Shown here one piece after another: positions 56,601-64,000 of a stretch of 64,000 nt of DNA. How positions within the stretch are numbered: position 1 is the stretch's first letter; every line of letters starts with the position of its first letter. The DNA lies in contig NC_080727.1 in assembly GCF_019097595.1 (NCBI RefSeq), positions 9,198,001 through 9,262,000 on the forward strand, given 5' to 3'. Below the pieces are notes generated by a model, which was not told where the DNA came from, searched no databases, and saw only the letters and a program-made list of their open reading frames with translations. The position numbers and the translations under genes were made by a program. The DNA is from Hemibagrus wyckioides. Taxonomy: Eukaryota; Chordata; Actinopteri; Siluriformes; Bagridae.

Positions 56601-56882
56601 CTCCTGGGTGCACAACGCTTCTGGGCAGCACAGGGTGTTCGTGCCAAACGCTTAAGCAGTGGCCTCATGCTGGCCACAGCGGCACTCGAACTGTGCCAGG
56701 AGGTTCACCTCTACGGATTCTGGGCATTTCCCATGAACCCAGCAGGCATATTCGTTACGCACCACTACTACGACAACGTCAAACCCCGCCCAGGCTTCCA
56801 TGACATGCCACATGAGCTCTTCAACTTTCTGCACATGCACGCACGTGGAATCCTGCATGTGCATACGGGGGAGTGCAGGTGA
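41024..56882 (+). CDS. st8sia5: Alpha-2,8-sialyltransferase, ST8SIA5 type
   Basis: Golgi type II membrane enzyme (GT29) that adds alpha-2,8-linked sialic acid to gangliosides such as GD1a and GT1b. Eight exons: 41024-41154, 45992-46102, 48681-48773, 49041-49130, 49239-49383, 49628-49740, 55614-55706, 56414-56882; all phases agree. They give 414 residues with exon 2, or 377 without it; human ST8SIA5 is 376. Start ATG 41024 ([18 protein letters not shown]) aligns with the family; upstream ATG 40976 is in frame but not needed. Transmembrane segment about 18-37. Sialyl motif L from about 199 ([15 protein letters not shown]), motif S about 340-362 ([14 protein letters not shown]), motif III HHYYDN (375-380), motif VS HDMPHE (388-393). 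NxS/T sites occur in the stem and at Asn279. The N-terminus and stem favour ST8SIA5 over ST8SIA1/6; a fish-specific paralog remains possible. Confidence 0.93.
41155..45991. other. st8sia5 intron 1
   Basis: Intron of 4.8 kb. It holds a GA repeat (41643-41668) and AT-rich unique DNA. No further exon or recognisable mobile element was seen. Confidence 0.65.
45992..46102 (+). other. st8sia5 exon 2, candidate cassette exon
   Basis: 111 bases, 37 codons, stem-region sequence ([13 protein letters not shown]). It begins and ends in the same phase, so exon 1 joins exon 3 in frame if it is skipped (R-R-Y-L-E). It carries one possible N-glycosylation site (NWS). Confidence 0.75.
46103..48680. other. 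st8sia5 intron 2
   Basis: 2.6 kb. It contains a CA repeat (48370-48396) and a TG-rich tract (48589-48626) that ends about 55 bases before the exon 3 acceptor. No coding sequence was recognised. Confidence 0.65.
50085..50510 (+). repeat. Exact-looking 213-bp tandem duplication in st8sia5 intron 6
   Basis: The segment from 50085 (CTTTTAATATCTTGAGATG) repeats from 50298 with no difference seen by eye up to the last few bases. The unit spans unique DNA plus the left end of a Tc1-like element. The lack of divergence means a very recent duplication or an assembly artefact. Confidence 0.88.
50153..51090 (+). mobile_element. Tc1-like relic (family A), partly duplicated
   Basis: Starts with a terminal-repeat-like 'gatcagcaataacattaaaa' and carries transposase remnants: [16 protein letters not shown] at about 50462, then [10 protein letters not shown], and [10 protein letters not shown] near 50850, the block of the second catalytic Asp. 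It ends near 51060-51080 in 'tttaatgttgtgggcgg'. Many stops and large internal deletions; non-functional. Confidence 0.78.
53127..53640 (-). mobile_element. Tc1-like relic (family A), N-terminal part
   Basis: On the minus strand: terminal region near 53600, then [19 protein letters not shown] at about 53482-53426, a stop, and further helix-turn-helix words ([17 protein letters not shown]). The catalytic part is deleted and the other end, 'aggcataacattatgaccac', is at 53132. The ends are short inverted repeats of each other. Confidence 0.82.
54940..55140 (-). mobile_element. Tc1-like end fragment (family B)
   Basis: Matches the 17525 relic: 'atggccacaactttgtggacacc' (terminal repeat), 'ctgggaagactttcctctagattttggagc' and 'ggggaatttgtgttctttcagct'. 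Only the C-terminal end of the element is present. Confidence 0.72.
55981..56006. repeat. GT microsatellite in st8sia5 intron 7
   Basis: About 13 GT units; the intron (55707-56413) is otherwise AT-rich and featureless. Confidence 0.9.
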
Positions 56883-57431
56883 TGGCATTCACTACCAAAG
56901 CTGCCAAATGGTCAGCCATTTTTTGTTAAGCGAGGTGCTTCCAGTTGACAGCCAGTGGTGTGAAACTCAAAATGAGCCTCTGAGTGTGATTGCATGTGAA
57001 AGACAATATTCTTGAGATGTGCTAATGTGGTTTCCATTGAGATGACTTCTGATCTGGTTGACTGAATTCAAGCCAGGGGTCGGATTTAGTGTCTGTAACA
57101 CGATATCGCTGTCTTTAAAGGCAACCATTTTGTTTCACACTATGTTTTTCATATAGATAACAAATACTTTAGTCTGTGCCGTCGCTACATGGTGCTTGTT
57201 TTGTGCGAGGTATTTTGTGCAGTTGTTTTTTGTGAAACATCAAATCAGTGGTTTTATTCTGTGAAAATACCATGAAACCTCAAAAAGCATAAATATGTCT
57301 TATGCCCACCGTAGAACTATTTATCACTTAAATATAAATGACTTATTATTGTCATGAACAAACTCTTGATAATAATCATGCAAGCGCTTCTCTTTTCATA
57401 AGATATTCTTGCGACTCTAAAGAGTGGTTGT

Positions 57432-57658
57432 AATAAAGTTCATGTTCTCAAAAATAGCAAACAGATTTGTATAGAGAAAGGACAAAACTTTTCCTATCTA
57501 GACAGTACCAGCCAAAAAAAACAAACAAAACAAAAACGTCTAAACAGCACTGCATTGAAAATAATGGAGTAAAAGAGTCGTGAAGTGATGGCCCTGTCAC
57601 AATGTTTGAAGTGGATACACAAATATAAAAACATTTATATATGGAATAATAAAATAAA
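57432..57658 (+). terminator. Candidate polyadenylation signals of st8sia5
   Basis: AATAAA at 57432-57437 and overlapping AATAAA copies at 57648-57658 lie 550 and 766 bases after the stop codon. Longer 3' UTRs are possible; human ST8SIA5 transcripts have long ones. Confidence 0.5.
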
Positions 57659-59714
57659 AATGCTTATCATTCCTGCTGTATAATTTATTGACAAGCCTCT
57701 GCAAATGTATCAGCATAATAATGTGGGAATATAATCACTTTACAGTTAATGGTTTAAATAGTTTTTGGCTATTTTTAAAACGTTTAATTAAAACTGTTAT
57801 GCAGAATTTTACAGTGTTAATTTATATGACCCTTTCTGAATTATGGATGATTTGTCATAACAGACTGTTTTGACTCTGTTACAAGACTGCTTGGACCACG
57901 ATGAACCTCACAGTGAACTGAGGTTTTCAGAAACAGACATTTCTACAAGACTAATGATTTGTATACAGAGTTTTAAGGACAAAGGGAACTCTAAAAAAAC
58001 AACAGTTTTTTAAAAGACATTTTTACCACAAGACAAAAAGGTGGTGTACCATACAAGTGATGTCTTAAGATATCATGCAGGAGCTATAGGTTTTTCAAAA
58101 CTATAACAAGGATGTGACTAATGAACTAAAAGTTGTCAATAAATGGACTTGTAAATCACAGCCATTTAGGGAAAATCAAACTTTGGGAGTTTTTTTTGTG
58201 ACTGTCTGTCTTTTTCTTTTGTTCTTGTTGCTTTTATGTGTCATGCCATATTTCCTCCTTGATGCCACCATTCTGAATGGCACTCTTTTGGTTCATCGGG
58301 TACATTTTAAAATCTTTTAAAATACTTAACTCGCATATTACAGAACTGCCACTGTTTGACAAATGTTTAATGAGTCTCTGTGTGTGGGATGGGCTTGTAA
58401 ATTGTCCATCTTATTTTTTTTTATCTTTCCTAGAAGGCAATGTTCTGTGTGTTGTGTTTCTGCACAGTCACCATTAGGAAATATGTACACTGAAGCAGAA
58501 CAAACATAATTGATTCATTATGCTCACATAGAGGTGGTGTCAGGTTCCACTGAAATGGTGAATAATTGATCACATTCTGAGGTTGATCAGTGTTAATCTG
58601 ACTAACATTGTCTGATTTCTCCAAGGAAGTTCACACATAGCCTTATTAAGTATGTTCTGCATATTATGAACTCATACTAGAATCACAACTCATTCACTTA
58701 AGAATTTGAATAAGTCATTAAAATGACAAAAGGGACATTTGCGACATATAAACATAGCTTTCAAACATAGTATTACTGTACTATGCACAATACTCATTGT
58801 CTTTATTAAATGTGTAAATAAATTCATTTGGAATTATTTCTGTTCTCTGGCTACCATACATCCATCCATCCATCAAACCAAAAAGCCTGACCACCAACCT
58901 GACCAACGATTTGCATTATTAGCCCTCTCTATTTTTCATCCCAGATCTACTGTATATCTTACTTCTGTGCTTAAATGTGACTGTTTGTGGACTTTTTTCC
59001 AAATGCTTTCAGCACCTTGGATAGCTCTAATTTGTCTGAGTTATATCTGACAAACTATAAAATCTAAACAACTGTGACCAGGTTCCATCCACCAGTCAGA
59101 AATATAAAGTATAAAGAGGTTTTGTCACTAGCTTGCCCATTTTTGAGATGATACTTCAGGAGCACTTTATTCGAAGAGGAGGAGCATGCGCATTGAAAGA
59201 TTAGAAGGTCAGATGTCAGTGTTTTATTTGGTTATCTGACCTCTGAATTGTTAGCGTATCATTCTCCTTAAGAAAATATGAATTATTTAACACACTATGG
59301 AGGTGTGTATAACATATCATGTAGCCTATTCAGTGATGTTCAGGGGGTGGACTAGACCCATACCCACACACATACAGTTTGCTCCTCTTAATCCAATACT
59401 GAATGTTCATTAAGTATAACAAGTTTATACAATTATTTATTGTTATAATATTTAATTTTCTGATGTATGCGTATGCACTTATTCTTTAAGAGCTACAAGG
59501 AGACTAACTGACTAACACCCTTCATACAGATTCAAACATTTGCCTTTTATTTACGTGAGTAAAGATCTAGTGTATGTGAGTACGTCTTGACTATCTCTGT
59601 AAACACTTTAATATCTCTAGGCTGACTCTAGGCATGAGCTGACATGAGCTAGCTAGCTAATGAACCTAGCAAGCTACTGAAACAGTTAGCATAGCTAGCT
59701 ACTGCTGCCTTTCC
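57659..59714. other. Region downstream of st8sia5
   Basis: AT-rich sequence that may be distal 3' UTR or intergenic. Open frames here (for example 58114-58320) do not resemble known proteins. No repeat family was recognised. Confidence 0.5.
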
Positions 59715-59912
59715 TTACAAAAGTTTACATACATTTAGGCTAATGATATGTAATCTCTGTTTTCACAACTCCACACATTTCATGTTACCATACATTTCTT
59801 CTGACAATATATTTCACACCACAGGACATTTTTAAGCAAAAGTTTATAGATACAGATTTATTTCAGCTTTTAATTCACTAATCATTTTTCTTCTTCTTCT
59901 TCTTTCAGCTTT

Positions 59913-60499
59913 TCCCTTCAGGGGTCGCCACAGCGAATCATCTCTCTCCACCTATCCCTATCTTATGCATCCTCAACACTTGCACCCACTAGCTTCACAT
60001 CCTCATTTATTACATCCATATACCTCCTCTTTGGCCTTGTTCTTTGCCTCCTGCCTGGCAGCTCCATGTCCAACATTCTTCTACCAATATAGTCACTCTC
60101 CCTCCTCTGAACATGTCCAAATCGTCTTAATCTGGCCTCCCTAACTTTGTCCCCCAAACGTCCAACATGAGCCGTCCCACTGATGTCCTCGTTCCTAATC
60201 CTGTCCAACCTTGTCACTCCCAAAGAGAACCTCAACATCTTCGGCTCTGCTACCTCCAGCTCTGACTCCTGTCTCTTCCTCAGTGACACTGCCTCTAAAC
60301 CATACAGCATGGCCTGTCTCACCAGTGTCCTGTACACCTTCCCCTTGATTCTCACTGATATATTTCTATCACACAGAACTCCCAACACCTTTTTCCACCC
60401 ATTCCAACCTGCCTGCACTCGCTTCTTTACCTCTTTCCCACACTCTCCATTACTCTTGACTGTTGACCCCAGGTACTTAAACTCCTGTACCTTCTTCAC
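59913..60499 (-). pseudogene. RTE C-terminal domain
   Basis: Continuation of the RTE ORF in a shifted frame: KKVQEFKYLGSTVKSNGEC, then RQAMLYGLEAVSLRKRQES, and RRMLDMELPGRRQRTRPKRR. A TAA at about 59963 cuts it short; the family C-terminus ending RCGDP is still readable down to about 59913, after which the 3' tail begins. Confidence 0.85.
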
Positions 60500-61562
60500 C
60501 TCTTCTTACTGTTCCACTTCCCTCCCTTTCATTCACACACATATACTCAGTCTTACTACGACTGACTTTCATTCCTCTCCTCTCCAACACAAACCTCCAC
60601 CTCTCCAGGTTTTTCTCCACCTGCTCCCTGCTCTCACTACAGATCACAATGTCATCTGCAAACATCATTGTGCAAGGAGACTCCTGTCTGACCTCCTCTG
60701 ACAACTGGTCCATCACCATAGCAAACAGGAAGGGGCTCAGAGCTGATCCCTGATGCAGACCCACCTCCACTTTGAACTCCTCTGTCTGACCTACAGCACA
60801 CCTCACCACTGTCCTGCTCCTCTCATACATGTCCTGCACCACTCTGACATACTCTGCTACTCCTGACTTCCTCATACAGTACCACAGCTCTTCTCTTGGC
60901 ACCCTGTCATACGCTTTCTCCAAGTCTACAAACACACAGTGCAGCTCTCTCTGACCATCCCTATACTTCTCCATCAAAATTCTCAGAACAAAAATTGCAT
61001 CTGTTGTGCTCTTTCTGGGCATGAAGCCATACTGCTGCTCACAAATTTCCACTACCTTCCTTAACCTAGCTTCCACTAGTCTTTCCCATAGCTTCATTGT
61101 ATGGCTCATCAACTTTATCCCCCTATAGTTGCTGCAACTCTGCGCGTCACCCTTATTCTTAAAGATTGGCACTAATACACTTCTCCATTCCTCAGGCATC
61201 TTCTCACTCTCTAAAACCGTCTTAAACAAACTATTTAAAAATTCCACTGCCGCCTCTCCTAGACACTTCCAGACGTCCACTGGGATGTCGTCAGGACCAA
61301 CTGCCTTTCCACTTTTCATCCTCTTCAAAGCCTTCCTGACTTCATCCTTTCTAATCTTATCTACTTTCTGTTCCACAGAGTTCACCCCTTCTACTCTTTT
61401 TTCCCTCTCATTTTCCTCATTCATCAGCTCTTCAAAGTACTCCTTCCATCTCCTCTGTACACTCTCCTCACTTGTGAGCACCTTTCCATCTTTATCCTTA
61501 ACAACTCTAACTTGCTGCACATCCTTCCCATCTCGATCCCTCTGCCTGGCTAACCTGTACAA
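60477..61562 (-). pseudogene. RTE reverse transcriptase domain
   Basis: 361 open codons with all core RT blocks: SGKAVGPDDIPVDVWKCLG, IFKNKGDAQSCSNYRGIKL, QYGFMPRKSTTDAIFVLR, CVFVDLEKAYDRVPREELW (first catalytic Asp), GLHQGSALSPFLFAMVMDQL and MMFADDIVI (FADD active site). The RT core looks intact; the frame is lost near 60490, where the sequence continues in the next feature. Confidence 0.92.
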
Positions 61563-61643
61563 GTCCTTCTCTCCATCTCTAGTGTCTAACTAGAGAAGTG
61601 TCTCTTCTCTAGTGAACTAGAGAACTAGAGAAGTGAGTGAGAA

Positions 61644-62108
61644 CTAGAGAAGTGTCTCTTCTCTAGTGTCTAACCTAGTGTACAACTCATCATACGCCTT
61701 CTGCTTGGCCTTAGACACCTCCCTCTTCACTCTGTGCTGTAACTCCTTGTATTCCTGTCTATTCTCTTCAGTCCTGTCCATGTCCCACTTCTTCTTGGCT
61801 AACCTCTTCCTCTGAATACTATCCTGAACTTCCTCATTCCACCACCAAGTCTCCTTATCTTCTTTCCTCCTTCCAGATGACACACCCAACACCTTTCTTC
61901 CTGTCTCCCTCATCACTTCTGCTGTAGTTTCCCAGTCATCTGGCAGCACTACCTGACCACCCAGAGCCTGCCTCAACTTCTGTCTAAATTCCTCCTTTTT
62001 CAGCTTCCACCACTTGGTTTTCTTCTCCATCTCTATCTTTGACCTCTTCTTCTTACAGACCATCAAAGTCATCCTACACACCACCATCCACAACCACTTT
62101 ACAGTCAC
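61644..62108 (-). pseudogene. RTE linker region between endonuclease and reverse transcriptase
   Basis: Basic, Lys/Glu-rich connector typical of fish RTE ORFs: WWKLKKEEFRQKLRQALGG, VLGVSSGRRKEDKETWWW, then RLAKKKWDMDRTEENRQEY. It ends at a stop created by the local insertion at about 61587-61665. Confidence 0.8.
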
Positions 62109-62131
62109 TAATCTCTCTCAGATTGCCTCTT

Positions 62132-62563
62132 CTACATAGGATGTAGTCTACCTGTGACTAAATCACTCCAGAATCTCTCTTTCTCCTCTAACTCACAACC
62201 TACCTGTGGGGCATAACCACTAACAACATTCAACATCACCCCTTCAATCTCTAACTTCAGACTTATCACCCTATCTGACACTCTCATCACCTCCAGAACA
62301 TTCCTCACAAACTCCTCCTTCAGGACCACACCTACCCCATTTCTCTTACTATCCACACCATAATAAAACAGCTTGAATCCTGCTCCTATACTACGAGCCT
62401 TGCTCCCATTCCACCTGGTCTCCTGTACACACAGTATATCCACCTTCCTTCTCTCCATCATATCAGCCAGCTCTCTACCTTTCCCTGTCATAGTACCAAC
62501 ATTCAGAGTTCCTATTCTCAGTCCTACACTCTTACCTTTCCTCTTCTCTCTCTGTCTACACAC
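62132..62563 (-). pseudogene. RTE endonuclease domain, truncated
   Basis: N-terminal half of an AP-like endonuclease: RIGTLNVGTMTGKGREL, then CVQETRWNGSKA with the catalytic Glu, then NVVSGYAPQ. The frame stops just after FWSDL. The later catalytic blocks (the GDFN and SDH boxes of this family) are not found between here and the next conserved segment at 62108, so about 80 residues appear deleted. The domain is not functional as it stands. Confidence 0.88.
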
Positions 62564-63239
62564 TCTCCTCCTTCCTCTACTTCTTCGACCAACAGTAGCC
62601 CAACTTCCACCGGTGCCCTCTAGGTCAACGGCACCAATGGCGGTTGTTCTTAACCTGGGCCTCGACCGATCCAGTATGAAATTCAGAGTAATTCACTAAT
62701 CATTCTAATAATTTTAATTACTATCAGGGTGGACAGATATGTCGATCAGCAGTAATTGCCATTTTTATGGTGTACTCATCAGTATTCATCTGTTTCAGGT
62801 TACCACACTGTTTCCAATGTAAAATTAATTCATCTACTTTATTTTCATAAATGGGTCAGTTCAGTGGGTCAAATGTTCCGTAGGTCAAAGGTTTACATAC
62901 ATATTAGTATATGGTGGCAATTTCCATTCTAGAATATGTAATGCATGTTGCAGCTGCTGCTTTTCACCAGAGATTTTTCATTTCCTTTTTTTTATTGTCT
63001 GGTTTCCCCAGGCCTTGATCTACTGTTTGTGTGATGTTTGTCCTCCTGCTCACTATGTACACAATGTAGTTTCCATGGCACTGCATTCTAATTTTGCTCT
63101 GTGGCATTGTGGCTGTTTAGGCTACTGTCAGCAACTGAAGTTAAATCCTGGCAGCTTTTGGAGGACTGTGTTTATGTTTTTTTCTATTTTTGCAATTATA
63201 AAACAACCATTAAAACCATCTGCCCAGTACCGTGTTAGT

Positions 63240-63450
63240 CCCTTGTGTCACCAAAATATCTCTGACCTGTCAAGGCACAGAATCCACATAACCCCTGAAG
63301 GTGTGCTGTGGTATCTTGCACCAAGATGTTAGCAGCAGATCCATTAAGTTTTCCAAGGTGTGAAGTGGGGTGTCCATAGATTGGACTAGTTTGTCCAGCC
63401 CATCCAACAGATGCTTGATCAGATCTAGGGATCTAGGGAAGTGGAGGCAA
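63240..63450 (-). mobile_element. Tc1-like transposase C-terminal fragment
   Basis: The minus strand encodes DLIKHLLDGLDKLVQSMDTP, then LLLTSWCKIPQHTFRG, matching the C-terminal end of Tc1 transposases (after the third catalytic block). The rest of the transposon is absent. The sequence beyond 63450 to 64000 shows no feature I can support. Confidence 0.72.
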
Positions 63451-64000
63451 AGTATGGAAGCAAGGGCCAAACCCAGCATCAGGACCTCTTCTACCTCCAT
63501 CATGATCAGGAGTAGTGAGTTAAGGACCTGCTCGATGACAAGGTGGATTGGCAGGTGTTCCAGGTGGGTATTCCAGTGTGGCTGCCACTAGCTGCCAGTC
63601 ACCAACATACTACAATTTTCCAACTTGCCAGCTGCACAAAAGTACTGTCAACATTTTTGCTCACTGATACTTCAGAAGCTCATGCAGAAGCTCAGAAACA
63701 CCTGCTGAAGATGATTGCTTTGCTGGGGATATGATGCCATAGAAGTCATTAACCAGCTGGCAGAGGAGCAACTGGTGGTATTTCTATTAGCAGGCAAGCC
63801 CCAACTAAAATGGGGCTAACCCGAACAAATAGCAAATTTGCCCGAATGTTGCACTCTATCAACCGTTTTTTCTATTTTTTATGATAATTCATATGGCAGT
63901 TGGTGAATCTGCTGGCTGCCCTAATAACACCATTGCGGTCTCCAGTAATCAAGGTCCCCTTCAAATGAATTCGGTTGGACCTCATCAGGCCATTAGTTCT

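Larger units (their letters stand above)
59887..62688 (-). mobile_element. RTE-type LINE with 16-bp target-site duplication
   Basis: The 16-bp sequence TAATTCACTAATCATT occurs at 59871-59886 and again at 62689-62704, exactly flanking the element. The minus-strand 5' end (CTCTGAATTTCATACTGG) is at 62688 and the 3' end has a short GAA-type tail at 59887-59902. It encodes an AP-like endonuclease and a reverse transcriptase, as RTE elements do. 2802 bp, near full length but with an internal deletion, a local insertion and frameshifts, so not autonomous. Confidence 0.93.
59715..62910 (+). mobile_element. Sleeping-Beauty-type Tc1 end, split by an RTE insertion
   Basis: Two direct repeats, AAAGTTTACATACATTTAGG near 59719 and GGTTTACATACATATTAG near 62890, have the spacing logic of the outer and inner repeats of an IR/DR terminal repeat of salmonid-type Tc1 elements. 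The words between ('acaactccacacatttc', 'ttaattcacta', 'cagtgggtcaaa') occur in the expected order. Only one end of the element is present, with no transposase. The RTE interrupts it at 59886. Confidence 0.7.

Overview
The window is nuclear genomic DNA of a ray-finned (teleost) fish. Vertebrate genes with short GT-AG exons lie in AT-rich DNA crowded with dinucleotide and tetranucleotide microsatellites, Tc1/mariner relics, L2/CR1-like and RTE-type LINEs and tRNA-derived SINEs. The repeat mix looks like an ostariophysan, possibly a catfish; that is inference. No prokaryotic, phage, CRISPR or rRNA feature was found.

Layout. (1) 286-7847, minus: the first 13 coding exons of thrombospondin-4 (thbs4): signal peptide, N-terminal domain, coiled coil, EGF domains and the start of the type 3 calcium repeats. 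The rest lies beyond the left edge. (2) 8.1-22.1 kb: intergenic DNA with SINEs, Tc1 relics, long microsatellites and a complete but dead 1.6 kb Tc1 element that sits inside a larger inverted duplication. (3) 22161-27855, minus: a recognisable but broken copy of the radial spoke gene rsph3. A 2.7 kb LINE interrupts a coding exon, one codon is a stop, and one splice acceptor reads AA. (4) 28.6-31.2 kb: LINE and SINE fragments. (5) 32186-34985, plus: intact four-exon rpl37. (6) 35-40.5 kb: repeat relics. (7) 41024-56882, plus: a complete eight-exon st8sia5-like alpha-2,8-sialyltransferase with a CpG-rich 5' end and an in-frame 111-nt second exon. (8) 57-64 kb: its 3' region, then an RTE LINE with a 16-bp target-site duplication inside a Sleeping-Beauty-type Tc1 end, and a Tc1 C-terminal fragment.

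The genes have unrelated jobs (extracellular matrix, cilia, ribosome, Golgi glycosylation) and do not form a functional cluster. No new multi-gene system was seen. The most notable observations are the multiply broken rsph3 copy, the Tc1-centred palindrome, the nested RTE insertion, the candidate cassette exon of st8sia5, and the UG-repeat tracts beside thbs4 splice sites.
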